From: Bacteroidia bacterium
GTDB taxonomy: Bacteria > Bacteroidota > Bacteroidia > Bacteroidales > CAJPTX01
Reading direction: 5' to 3'
NCBI GenBank assembly: GCA_905373665.1
Contig: CAJPTV010000097.1
Location: forward strand, 1 to 8,288
DNA: 8,288 nt
Positions 1 to 6,526 of this stretch are shown in pieces (the stretch's first letter is position 1; each line of letters begins with the position of its first letter). The notes below the pieces were generated by a model, which was not told the origin of the DNA, ran no database searches, and saw nothing but the letters and a program-made list of their open reading frames with translations. A program made the position numbers and the translations under genes.

Positions 1-71
1 CAGAATGCCATTTTATACCCTATAGAAGCCCATTTATCCAAATATTTATAGGAAACTTCAAATTATTTCTA

Positions 72-251
72 CTAAAAGTTTGAGGTAAAGTGACTCACTC
101 TTTTTGACGCGATGCGTCCCCTTCCACCACAAATAAACGCCAAGATTAAAAAGAAAAATGCAGTCAATGCCATTAGCAGGGCATACTTTTCAGCCCACAC
201 CCCGAATTCGTCCTTATACCGAGCAGTTTTCAAATAGTATGCAAAAGGCAC
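72..251 (-). CDS. Possible small membrane protein (doubtful ORF)
   Basis: I do not recognise this reading frame. From a GTG at 249-251 it encodes 59 residues ending in TAG; from the internal ATG at 171-173 it encodes 33. The centre is one strongly hydrophobic segment (around LLMALTAFFFLILAFICGG) followed by a basic tail rich in Arg, Lys and Ser, which would suit a single-pass membrane peptide. Against it: it begins inside the T-run of the terminator that closes the upstream lipoprotein gene, no Bacteroidota-type promoter or Shine-Dalgarno sequence is evident before either start, and such a short frame can arise by chance. It is the only candidate gene in the first 300 bases of the window. Treat it as a hypothesis; the ATG version is the more conservative choice. 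Confidence 0.22.
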   Translation of the reverse strand: MPFAYYLKTARYKDEFGVWAEKYALLMALTAFFFLILAFICGGRGRIASKRVSHFTSNF

Positions 252-288
252 AAAAAAGCGGAGTACGTCCCCTAAAGCACGTCTCCGC
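252..288 (-). terminator. Intrinsic terminator after the DUF4197 lipoprotein gene
   Basis: On the minus strand, GCGGAG (288-283) pairs with CTCCGC (263-258). Inside this, ACGT pairs with ACGT, with one bulged A, around a loop of about ten bases. Six T residues follow directly (257-252). It lies about 20 bases past the stop codon at 308-310. GC-rich stem plus U-tract is the standard Rho-independent form. Confidence 0.85.
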
Positions 289-307
289 CCTTATGAAAGG
301 TATCTAT

Positions 308-1108
308 TTATTGCTTCGCTTTAGCCTCTTTAGAGTTAAAGACTTTCTGAATAATATCCGATGCATACCCCAAGGGGTTCTCCCGTATCTTTTGCTCTTC
401 ACCGCGCATCAAGACAAACATTCCATGAATACTACGCTCTGTAACATAAGAAGGAAGGTCTGCATTCAGTTGGTCGGGAAAGTCATTCCAATCGACTCGG
501 AGATACTGCTTAAGTAGTGGCATTGCCGTGTTGTAAGCACCCGCAAGCTCTTTATAATACTTCGTAACCTCTACCTGCTCTATCATCTCTTTGCAAACAG
601 GCTGAAAGGCTTCCATAAGCCCCTGCGTAGTTTTGGTTCGCAAATAGTGGGTTGCTGCAGTATCCCCCCCTTGGAGAATCCCCAGACCATCCGTAATGCT
701 CATCCCCGTAATAGCGTTCTTAAATACAGGAAAAGCCTTCCCCGCCGAGGCCTCAGCCGCTCGATTAAGCGAGATTGTGAATTTATCAATAGCCGAAGAA
801 AGAGGTGCGCTAATCCCACTCCCAAAAATAGGAATCCCCTTTGCCATATCTCGCACTTTCAAAACAGGTTGCAACTCCTTTGGGAGCGCAAGCCGAATGA
901 GTTCATTCTTCAAAAAACCGTCCACTTTGCTACCCAATCCCGAGGCATTACGAGCAGCAGTATCCAGCGCCGTGCGAAGCCCATCGGTAATCTCCCCGTT
1001 GCTTAACCCCAAGCTTTGTAAAATACCTTCCTTTCCACACCCGACGTGCAATGCCGTAAAAAGCGTAAGTAACCCAAAAATGAGGACAAGAGTAATGCGT
1101 TTTTTCAT
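308..1108 (-). CDS. DUF4197 family lipoprotein
   Basis: This encodes a 266-residue exported protein of unknown biochemical role. Residues 1-23 form a lipoprotein-type signal peptide (basic MKKR, then a hydrophobic core), and Cys24 in the sequence HVGC is the likely lipidated residue. The lipobox is imperfect, with His at -3, though Bacteroidota tolerate loose lipoboxes. The mature part carries features I associate with DUF4197: LSNGEITDGLRTALDTA near residues 35-51, LGILQGGDTAATHYLRTKT near 142-160, and YVTERSIHGMF...EEQKIRENP near 221-245. The family is mostly helical and its function is not established. I chose the ATG at 1106-1108; an in-frame TTG at 1127-1129 would add seven residues ahead of the basic n-region. 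A TAGATTTG promoter element lies about 45 bases upstream and a strong terminator follows. It appears to be monocistronic, downstream of dpp4 on the same strand. Confidence 0.85.
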   Translation of the reverse strand: MKKRITLVLIFGLLTLFTALHVGCGKEGILQSLGLSNGEITDGLRTALDTAARNASGLGSKVDGFLKNELIRLALPKELQPVLKVRDMAKGIPIFGSGISAPLSSAIDKFTISLNRAAEASAGKAFPVFKNAITGMSITDGLGILQGGDTAATHYLRTKTTQGLMEAFQPVCKEMIEQVEVTKYYKELAGAYNTAMPLLKQYLRVDWNDFPDQLNADLPSYVTERSIHGMFVLMRGEEQKIRENPLGYASDIIQKVFNSKEAKAKQ

Positions 1109-1151
1109 AGAAAAAGCAGTTAATGACAAATCCGTTTGGTACAGAAAGGCG

Positions 1152-1159
1152 CAAATCTA
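1152..1159 (-). promoter_or_regulatory. Bacteroidota-type -7 element for the DUF4197 gene
   Basis: The minus strand reads TAGATTTG, an exact match to the TAnnTTTG element recognised by the Bacteroidota primary sigma factor. No good TTTG -33 element is visible at the expected distance, where the upstream terminator T-tract lies. Transcription would start near 1145, giving a leader of roughly 40 bases before the ATG at 1108. Confidence 0.5.
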
Positions 1160-1172
1160 GTGCCACTAAAAT

Positions 1173-1193
1173 AAAAAAGCGCACTAACGCCCC
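1173..1193 (-). terminator. Probable weak terminator after dpp4
   Basis: On the minus strand GGGGCGTTAGTGCGC (1193-1179) can fold with GCG pairing to CGC, one inner T-G wobble and up to three outer G-U wobbles, followed by TTTTTT (1178-1173), an A and TTTT. It lies about 45 bases past the dpp4 stop codon. The stem is short and rich in wobble pairs, so termination may be leaky. Confidence 0.42.
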
Positions 1194-1236
1194 ATAAAAT
1201 AGACGAACAACGAGACCTAAGAGACCAATTCCCTTT

Positions 1237-3405
1237 TTACATCAACTCTCGCGTTACATACTCCCACATCCGTTCATAAAGATGGAGAGTGGCACCTCCT
1301 CCATAAATATTATGATTCCGGTCTGGGTAGAACTGCATCTCGAAAGGTTTTTCTTCCCCAATAAGTTTTTCCGTCAGACGCATAGAATGCTGGATGTGTA
1401 CATTATCATCAAACGTACCATGCATCAAAAGCATTCCCCCCTTTAGAAGGGAGGTAAAATGGAGTGGCGAATTATCATCATATCCTTTCGCATTCGCCGA
1501 AGGCAAACCCATAAAGCGTTCTGTATAGATAGAGTCATAAAAACGCCAATTCGTCACAGGGGCAACCGCCACACACATCTTGTACAAATCCCCCCCGCGG
1601 AACTTACACAGAAGCGACATATAGCCCCCAAAACTCCACCCCCAAATCCCGATGCGTTTAGCATCTACAAAAGAGAGATTCGCGATGTACTCGGCAGCCG
1701 CCAATTGGTCTAAACACTCCAAGTTTCCGAGCTGTCCGTAAGTACATTTTCGGAATGCTGCACCACGACCTCCCGTGCCGCGTCCGTCGACACAAACCAC
1801 TAAGCACCCACGACTCGCAAGGAACTCATCCCATCCGAGTTTCCAACGATCTAGTACCGTTTGCGAATTAGGCCCCGAATACTGATACATCATCGTGGGG
1901 TAGACCATCATGCTATCAAACCCAATCGGCAAAACCATATACCCATTCAGAGTCGTCCCATCTGGAGCTTGAAATGTAAAGAAACGCTTTTCTGGCAACT
2001 GATAATCGCGCAGCTTCTCTTTCAACGCTTTATTATCCTCCAGAAGACGCAATTTCTTCCCATCGATACTATGCAGTGAAATTTGTGGTACTTGGGTTAT
2101 ACTGCTATAAGTCTGAATGTAATAAGTAAACGCGCTATTAAACCATGCACTATTCGTCCCCCGTTCCTCAGACATGCGCACCTTCCCCGTACCATCTGTT
2201 TTAATACTGAAAAGCGCTGTACGAAGAGGCGACTCATCATAAGCTCGATAATACAGACGCTGCGTCTTTTGGGAATATCCATATACCTCTATCACCTCAT
2301 CTTCTCCTGTGGTTACAGGACGTGGCGCTTCCTTGGCCTCCCAATCACAAAGATAAAGCTGTCTATACCCAGAGCGTTCACTCGGGATTATAAAACGCTT
2401 ACCATCATCCAAGAACGTGATGTACCAATCCGTTGGCTCTTCGATATAACAAGCATCTTTTTCCTCCAATACTAGACGAGAGACGCCCGTTACGGGATTT
2501 GCCTCCAAGATCTCAAGATGGTTCTGCAAACGGTTTTCTCTCAAATAACAAAGAGCTCCACTCGGAGACCAAAGAACTCGCGGAATATACTGATCCGTTT
2601 CCTTCCCAGTATCCACCGTTACGGTCTTTTTGTGCCCTAAGTCAAAGACATGTAACGATACAACCGAGTTCACCTCCCCTGCCTTAGGATATTTATAGCT
2701 ATAAACCTGAGGGTAGAGCGTTGAGTCATAGTACATCATGCTATACTCACTGACGAGCGTTTCATCAAAGCGGAGGTAAGCCAAATACTTAGAATCGGGC
2801 GACCACCAGAGAGCTTGCGAAAGTGCGAACTCTTCTTCATAAACCCAATCGGCCGCCCCGTTGATGATCTGATTACGTTTACCGTCAGAGGTTATCTGAT
2901 GCTCGGTTGCCGTCAGGAGGTCGTAATAAAAGATATTGTTCTCTCGCAAGAAAGCTATTTTAGCCCCATCAGGCGAGAAGGTTGCTAAACGTTGCTTCCC
3001 CGCCTTGGAAAGTTGTTGGAGTTTCTTAAGCTTCAAATCATAAACCCAAAACGAGGAAAGATAACTGCGTCGATAAATCGCTTCACGCTCCGTCTCAAGG
3101 AGCAAATATTTTTCATCAGCGCTATAAGCATACGAAACCACCTTGCCAATCGAATCTGGCAAAAGATCAAAAGAGAGCGCAACACCGACCTCCTTTCCAG
3201 TAGCAAAACTGGAAATAATAACTCCCCTTTCTGGGTCTAATGTTGTATAATGCTTCCCGTCTCGTAGACCATAAGGGTAAGAGACACCCTCAGGAAAGAA
3301 CTCCCCGTTTTCACCATAGAGTTCTTTAAGCGAAATTTCACGCAACTGGGCTTGCGCCATAGCGAGCACCATAGAGAAAAACAAAAACAGAGTCCAACGT
3401 AACAT
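1237..3405 (-). CDS. dpp4: Dipeptidyl peptidase IV (S9B serine exopeptidase)
   Basis: This 722-residue enzyme should release N-terminal X-Pro and X-Ala dipeptides from peptides in the periplasm or on the cell surface. Residues 1-19 form a typical signal peptide with likely cleavage in AQAQ. The N-terminal two thirds match the beta-propeller and carry DWVYEEEF at 186-193, whose glutamates bind the substrate amino terminus. The C-terminal alpha/beta-hydrolase domain contains YSGPNSQ (oxyanion Tyr509), GWSFGG with nucleophile Ser591, HGTFDDNVH with Asp666, and NHNIYGG with His698. Length and motif spacing fit Porphyromonas gingivalis DPP IV. The VAPVTNWRFYDSIYTERF stretch and DDNVH favour DPP IV over the related prolyl tripeptidyl peptidase. 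The gene is intact. It begins 20 bases after the tmRNA 3' end, so its message probably comes from ssrA read-through. In peptide-fermenting oral bacteria such enzymes supply dipeptides for uptake. Confidence 0.95.
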   Translation of the reverse strand: MLRWTLFLFFSMVLAMAQAQLREISLKELYGENGEFFPEGVSYPYGLRDGKHYTTLDPERGVIISSFATGKEVGVALSFDLLPDSIGKVVSYAYSADEKYLLLETEREAIYRRSYLSSFWVYDLKLKKLQQLSKAGKQRLATFSPDGAKIAFLRENNIFYYDLLTATEHQITSDGKRNQIINGAADWVYEEEFALSQALWWSPDSKYLAYLRFDETLVSEYSMMYYDSTLYPQVYSYKYPKAGEVNSVVSLHVFDLGHKKTVTVDTGKETDQYIPRVLWSPSGALCYLRENRLQNHLEILEANPVTGVSRLVLEEKDACYIEEPTDWYITFLDDGKRFIIPSERSGYRQLYLCDWEAKEAPRPVTTGEDEVIEVYGYSQKTQRLYYRAYDESPLRTALFSIKTDGTGKVRMSEERGTNSAWFNSAFTYYIQTYSSITQVPQISLHSIDGKKLRLLEDNKALKEKLRDYQLPEKRFFTFQAPDGTTLNGYMVLPIGFDSMMVYPTMMYQYSGPNSQTVLDRWKLGWDEFLASRGCLVVCVDGRGTGGRGAAFRKCTYGQLGNLECLDQLAAAEYIANLSFVDAKRIGIWGWSFGGYMSLLCKFRGGDLYKMCVAVAPVTNWRFYDSIYTERFMGLPSANAKGYDDNSPLHFTSLLKGGMLLMHGTFDDNVHIQHSMRLTEKLIGEEKPFEMQFYPDRNHNIYGGGATLHLYERMWEYVTRELM

Positions 3406-3413
3406 GCGACGTA

Positions 3414-3420
3414 CCTCCCC
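3414..3420 (-). promoter_or_regulatory. Strong Shine-Dalgarno site of dpp4
   Basis: The minus strand reads GGGGAGG, with GGAGG ending 8 bases before the ATG at 3403-3405. Most Bacteroidota genes, including the others in this window, lack such a clear site. It supports the chosen dpp4 start. It also shows that almost the whole 20-base gap after the tmRNA is used for translation initiation. Confidence 0.7.
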
Positions 3421-3425
3421 TCAAG

Positions 3426-3826
3426 TGGAGCTGGCGGGAATCGAACCCGCGTCCAAACAAGGAATACCGTTGCTTTCTACATGCTTAGCCTCCGATTGAT
3501 TGTTGAGTAGGCAACGGACGGAGACACCCAATACCTACCCTAGTTCCTAAAGTTTCAGTGTACAGTCGGAACGCCCGCACACCTATTCCTGTATTTCCGG
3601 TGCCTCGAACCGGGACGCAACAGGACTAGTGCTTCCCGTGAGACATCTCGTCCACGCGACTCATGCGCATGGATTAAGCTCGACTAGACAAGGCTAATTA
3701 AGCAGCGAGAGCAAAAGTATTTTCGCCATTTAATTGGTTCGCACATTTTCTTTAACGAGCACTCCGTGCAACGCTCGACATGCTTACAGCGCCATTCTAC
3801 CTGCTGTCAAAACCAAAGTCAGCCCC
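3426..3826 (-). ncRNA. ssrA: tmRNA (ssrA), tag GENTFALAA
   Basis: This RNA of about 401 bases rescues ribosomes stalled on broken mRNAs and tags the partial protein for proteolysis. The 5' end GGGGCTG (3826-3820) pairs with the 3' end CAGCTCC (3433-3427), giving an alanyl-tRNA-like acceptor stem with one G-U pair and discriminator A at 3426. Next to the 3' end is a T arm (GCGGG, TTCGATT, CCCGC), and the 5' side has the typical GACTTTGGTTTTGACAGC stretch. The tag frame starts with GGC at 3727-3725 and reads G-E-N-T-F-A-L-A-A before TAA at 3700-3698. The 3' CCA is not encoded, because CTT follows, so it must be added after transcription. It is a one-piece tmRNA with no permuted form or insertion. 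Confidence 0.96.
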
Positions 3827-3851
3827 AAAAAGACAACCTCAACCTCCCCCA

Positions 3852-3881
3852 CAAACCTATTTAAGTCGAATAACGGACAAA
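3852..3881 (-). promoter_or_regulatory. ssrA promoter (Bacteroidota type)
   Basis: On the minus strand TTTG (3881-3878), 18 bases, then TAGGTTTG (3859-3852) match the -33/-7 consensus (TTTG and TAnnTTTG). The predicted start near 3845 leaves a 5' leader of about 20 bases before the mature tmRNA 5' end, to be removed by RNase P. It lies wholly within the gap downstream of the ATPase gene. Confidence 0.75.
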
Positions 3882-3913
3882 TAGAGAATATGTTGCGCAC
3901 ATACAAGAAAAAT

Positions 3914-5527
3914 TTACTCTCTTTCCACAACCCACTCCCCTATTGTACGCTTCTGCTCATCAAAGCTCGTACCTACTAAAACGATTTTACGGTGCGAGGT
4001 GCGATGTCGCGACGCATAGTCACGCGCTTTAAGTTGTTCCAAAGCCTCCTGTGCTGTCCCCGCACTCCAAAGCTTGAACTCAAAGAGATAAACATACTCG
4101 GGCGTGTAAAGCGTACAATCCACTCGCCCCGTAGCACAATGTGCCTCTGACTCCGTACGAAGCCCCAAGAGGATAAATATCGTATACACCACATTCTGGT
4201 AATTCTCCTCTCGCCAACGTACATCCGAGATGGGCGATTGAGAATAGGGTATCGCGGAAAGCACCGAACGCATACGCTTCATAAAAGCATCCACATCTCC
4301 CTTAAGGATATCGTTCCGAAACTGTGGAATAGACAAACCCTCTTCGCATTCCGCATCGTCGATGAACGTCGGTAAGAGGTTCTCCATAAAGGCGATCCGC
4401 ACCTCACTATTCGGAAAACCCAACCGATAGGTTTGCAACTCACTATCATAATCCTTGATGGTAAGATACCCCGCCTGTAAAAGTATCGGGATAGGATTAG
4501 AAACTACCGCACGATACGTATCAAGCTGAGATTCCGTAAGCTCCAAGTTCCCATCTAACTGTGGAATAAAATAGTGCGCCCCCTTTAGCAACTTGATAAG
4601 CGAAGAGGCAGTACCGCTGGTAAACCAGTAGTTCTTTAGCTTTTTCTCATAGAAGGCATTCACCAAACTAAACGGATTGTAGACATTCTCGCTCCCATCA
4701 GAAAAGCGATAACCATCATACTTCTCCTTAAGCTGCACCAAAGTTTCCTCACGACTACGACCAAGGTTTTGAGCCAACTGATCAATTTCCACAGAGAAGT
4801 ACTGCTCTAACTCATGCTGTGTAATCCCGCAAATGGCAGAAAAATCAGACTGTAGGCTAATATCCATCAAATTATTAAGCCCACTAAAGATCGTCACCTT
4901 ACTGAACTTCGTCACCCCCGTGAGCAGCGCAAAGCGGATCGCATAGTCACAATCTTTCACCACCTCATAAAAACCTGCCAAAAGCACCCGAAATGACTCA
5001 TGCAACTCTGGGTTATCTATCGCACTCAACAACGGCTTATCATACTCATCCACCAGCACCACCACGCGCTTACCCGTACGAGCGTAACACTCTGTAATAA
5101 GATGATAGAAACGCTCTGATGGAGAAGTGAACTTCGTCTCGACTTGATATTGTCTCTCCAATCTCGAAAGGTGACGGTCTAATACTTCCAGCAGATTCTC
5201 CCGCGTCTCATAACTCTTTCCGCCAAAGCTAATATCAAGAACAGGGTAAACCTCCCATGCGGGACGCCCCTCCTGCGCAGCCAACTCCTCCTCCGCTCGC
5301 TCAATATAGAGTCCTCGGAAAAGCTCCTTCTCTCCTAAGAAATAGGATTTTAACGTAGAGACCAATAGACTTTTACCGAAACGACGCGGACGGCTCAAGA
5401 AATAGACACGCCCCAGAATCAGCTTAAAAACCAACGCCGTCTTATCGACATAAACATACCGATCCTCACGCATAATCGTGAAGCTCTGTAACCCGACGGG
5501 GAGTTTTCGATTGATAATAGGGATCAT
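3914..5527 (-). CDS. AAA-ATPase-like protein with C-terminal PD-(D/E)XK nuclease-like domain
   Basis: This 537-residue cytosolic protein belongs to the large Bacteroidota group that joins an AAA-ATPase-like domain (Pfam type AAA-ATPase_like) to a C-terminal PD-(D/E)XK domain (PDDEXK_9 type). Visible motifs: N-terminal YVDKT (26-30); Walker A as RPRRFGKS at 46-53, with Lys52 and Ser53; Walker B as VVVLVDEYDKPL at 155-166, with Asp160 and Glu161; LLTGVTKFSK at 201-210; and the nuclease-like core D470...E483-F-K485 in GRVD and LFEFKLW, followed by LEQLKARDYA. All key residues are present, so both domains may be active. The family's biological role is not established; proposals include mobile-element or toxin-like functions. 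It is a single-gene unit between tRNA-Asp and ssrA. The start ATG at 5525-5527 follows a purine-rich GAGAGAG. Paralogues are expected elsewhere in such genomes. Confidence 0.9.
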   Translation of the reverse strand: MIPIINRKLPVGLQSFTIMREDRYVYVDKTALVFKLILGRVYFLSRPRRFGKSLLVSTLKSYFLGEKELFRGLYIERAEEELAAQEGRPAWEVYPVLDISFGGKSYETRENLLEVLDRHLSRLERQYQVETKFTSPSERFYHLITECYARTGKRVVVLVDEYDKPLLSAIDNPELHESFRVLLAGFYEVVKDCDYAIRFALLTGVTKFSKVTIFSGLNNLMDISLQSDFSAICGITQHELEQYFSVEIDQLAQNLGRSREETLVQLKEKYDGYRFSDGSENVYNPFSLVNAFYEKKLKNYWFTSGTASSLIKLLKGAHYFIPQLDGNLELTESQLDTYRAVVSNPIPILLQAGYLTIKDYDSELQTYRLGFPNSEVRIAFMENLLPTFIDDAECEEGLSIPQFRNDILKGDVDAFMKRMRSVLSAIPYSQSPISDVRWREENYQNVVYTIFILLGLRTESEAHCATGRVDCTLYTPEYVYLFEFKLWSAGTAQEALEQLKARDYASRHRTSHRKIVLVGTSFDEQKRTIGEWVVERE

Positions 5528-5542
5528 CTCTCTCGTTCGCTA

Positions 5543-5562
5543 GTATCTTTTTGTAAAGATAC
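5543..5562. repeat. Perfect 8-bp palindrome with 4-base spacer upstream of the ATPase gene
   Basis: GTATCTTT (5543-5550), spacer TTGT, then AAAGATAC (5555-5562). The two arms are perfect inverted copies. The right arm overlaps the presumed -7 element of the ATPase promoter and the left arm covers the likely start point. A dimeric repressor site is the natural reading; a hairpin in the 5' leader is the alternative if transcription begins further upstream. Confidence 0.6.
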
Positions 5563-5584
5563 ATCTTTATCTACAATATAACAA
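5554..5584 (-). promoter_or_regulatory. Probable promoter of the ATPase gene
   Basis: On the minus strand TTG (5584-5582), 20 bases, then TATCTTTA (5561-5554). The -7 element matches TAnnTTTG except for the final base, A instead of G. The start would fall near 5548, about 20 bases before the ATG. The -33 element touches the tRNA-Asp terminator hairpin, so the two units are packed tightly. Confidence 0.42.
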
Positions 5585-5614
5585 GAGGTAGAAACACCAT
5601 AGTATTTCTACCTC
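5585..5614 (-). terminator. Hairpin downstream of tRNA-Asp, probable terminator
   Basis: On the minus strand GAGGTAGAAA (5614-5605) and TTTCTACCTC (5594-5585) form a perfect 10-bp stem. After one mismatch, two more pairs can close a four-base loop. It begins five bases past the tRNA 3' end. Only a mixed TTGTTATATTG tract follows rather than a pure T-run, so it may act partly as a 3' processing or stability element. Confidence 0.6.
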
Positions 5615-5619
5615 ATACG

Positions 5620-5693
5620 CGGTCTGGACGAGACTCGAACTCGCGACCTCCGCCGTGACAGGGCGGCATTCTAACCAACTGAACTACCAGACC
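5620..5693 (-). tRNA. tRNA-Asp (anticodon GTC)
   Basis: This is a 74-base cloverleaf. The acceptor is GGTCTGG (5693-5687) paired with CCAGACC (5627-5621), with discriminator G at 5620. The anticodon stem CCGCC/GGCGG encloses loop CTGTCAC, with anticodon GTC at 5659-5657. The T arm is GCGAG, TTCGAGT, CTCGT. G as discriminator and anticodon GTC are both normal aspartate identity elements. CCA is not encoded. It is a single-gene unit with its own promoter and downstream hairpin. Confidence 0.97.
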
Positions 5694-5781
5694 AAAACTA
5701 ACCCGCCAAAAGAGAAACTAAACACTCTCAAACGCCCTCTTCAACCTTCTCGCACCGCTTTCTCTTCCCCTTTCGACACCA

Positions 5782-5813
5782 CAAAGGTATAGCGTTTTTC
5801 TTTATCCACCAAA
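5782..5813 (-). promoter_or_regulatory. tRNA-Asp promoter (Bacteroidota type)
   Basis: On the minus strand TTTG (5813-5810), 20 bases, then TACCTTTG (5789-5782), a full match to TTTG/TAnnTTTG. The expected start near 5775 gives a leader of about 80 bases before the tRNA. The leader region 5694-5775 shows no open reading frame or other element that I can support. Confidence 0.75.
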
Positions 5814-5844
5814 TCTTAGACGAAAAAAGTTTTTAGCTGACACA

Positions 5845-6489
5845 TCAAAAGAGTACAGCGGGCGGCGATACCATCCCCACCATCTTCACCCAAGACTCCT
5901 TAGCGAGGCGTTCTAACGCGTCGGACGAAAGCCATAACTCAAAGCTGCAGAAGGGTTTCCCTGCAATATGCAGGGCTTGAGAAAAGCCCAACTCTTTCAA
6001 ACGTGCTGCCACCCACGTCGTAGCACACTCATCTTGATAAACCACCGACACACCCAACAAATTCCCACGACGCGCAAAGTCTGGCACATCATCAGACAAG
6101 AGCGACGAGGCGACCTTCCATTCCCATTGTATCGGGAGCAATGAGCAAAGCGTTTTCTCTTTAACACATTTCCGCAACTCAGAGGCACGAAGGCTCACGA
6201 AATAGGTGTTATTGACGATGTAATCTTGAAGGGTAAGCCCCTTCTCTCTTAAACGTTGTTGCACCTCCTCCGAGGGTATCTCTTTGAACTGCGCAATAAG
6301 GTAATAGATGCCATTCACAGGCTCTCCAAGCGCAGCTATGGCTTTTTTGCGCCCCCAACGAAGTTGACACATATTGTCTGGAGGGGTTACATGATGATGA
6401 CCAATATCAAAGGGGATCTGTCCTATGACGGGCAAACTCAACAGAAAAAGAGTTCCCAGAAGAAAAAAACGAAAATAGCCCTTAAGCAT
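5845..6489 (-). CDS. Secreted protein resembling a stand-alone S8 peptidase propeptide
   Basis: This 214-residue protein starts with a clear signal peptide (residues 1-24, basic start, long Phe/Leu core, ending VIGQ). The mature part recalls the N-terminal prodomain of Bacteroidota S8 serine peptidases: IYYLIAQFKEIPSEEVQQRL at 61-80, followed by IVNNTYFVSL at 91-100, then a second alpha/beta unit (GVSVVYQDE...AARLKELGF...LERLAKESWVKMVG) and the closing VSPPAVLF. In full-length enzymes such a segment leads directly into the catalytic domain; here a TGA stop follows and no Asp, His or Ser peptidase motif occurs before the tRNA-Asp unit. Five cysteines are present (41, 108, 115, 155, 181). It could be a peptidase inhibitor or folding helper acting in trans, or the remnant of a peptidase gene. 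No convincing promoter, Shine-Dalgarno site or terminator of its own was seen. The family match is from memory of the pattern and is moderate. Confidence 0.75.
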   Translation of the reverse strand: MLKGYFRFFLLGTLFLLSLPVIGQIPFDIGHHHVTPPDNMCQLRWGRKKAIAALGEPVNGIYYLIAQFKEIPSEEVQQRLREKGLTLQDYIVNNTYFVSLRASELRKCVKEKTLCSLLPIQWEWKVASSLLSDDVPDFARRGNLLGVSVVYQDECATTWVAARLKELGFSQALHIAGKPFCSFELWLSSDALERLAKESWVKMVGMVSPPAVLF

Positions 6490-6526
6490 CTGTTCTCTAT
6501 AGAAGATCTTTCATTCCCATAGCTAC

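Noticed and set aside
1..11. Minus-strand ATG at 9-11 as the start of a gene leaving the window
   Set aside because: Only three codons are visible and no promoter or Shine-Dalgarno site supports it.
106..118. GACGC-GAT-GCGTC palindrome as a terminator
   Set aside because: On the minus strand it is followed by A residues, and on the plus strand the T-run precedes it, so it does not fit an intrinsic terminator on either strand.
158..517. Plus-strand open frame overlapping the lipoprotein gene
   Set aside because: It lies mostly antisense to the well-supported DUF4197 gene and terminator and has no recognisable domain; it is a shadow frame.
1109..1129. Upstream TTG start for the lipoprotein gene
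   Set aside because: It would put seven residues ahead of the basic n-region of the signal peptide; the ATG at 1106-1108 gives a normal lipoprotein signal.
2083..2475. Plus-strand 130-codon open frame inside dpp4
   Set aside because: It is antisense to the conserved propeptidase propeller region, its composition is unlike a protein, and there is no start signal.
3889..3903. Hairpin TATGT-GCGCA-ACATA as terminator of the ATPase gene
   Set aside because: It has only five mostly A-T pairs and no T-run follows on the minus strand; too weak to call.
3426..5693. Genomic island bounded by ssrA and tRNA-Asp
   Set aside because: No integrase and no direct repeat of the tRNA-Asp or ssrA 3' ends was found within the window; only a single gene lies between them.
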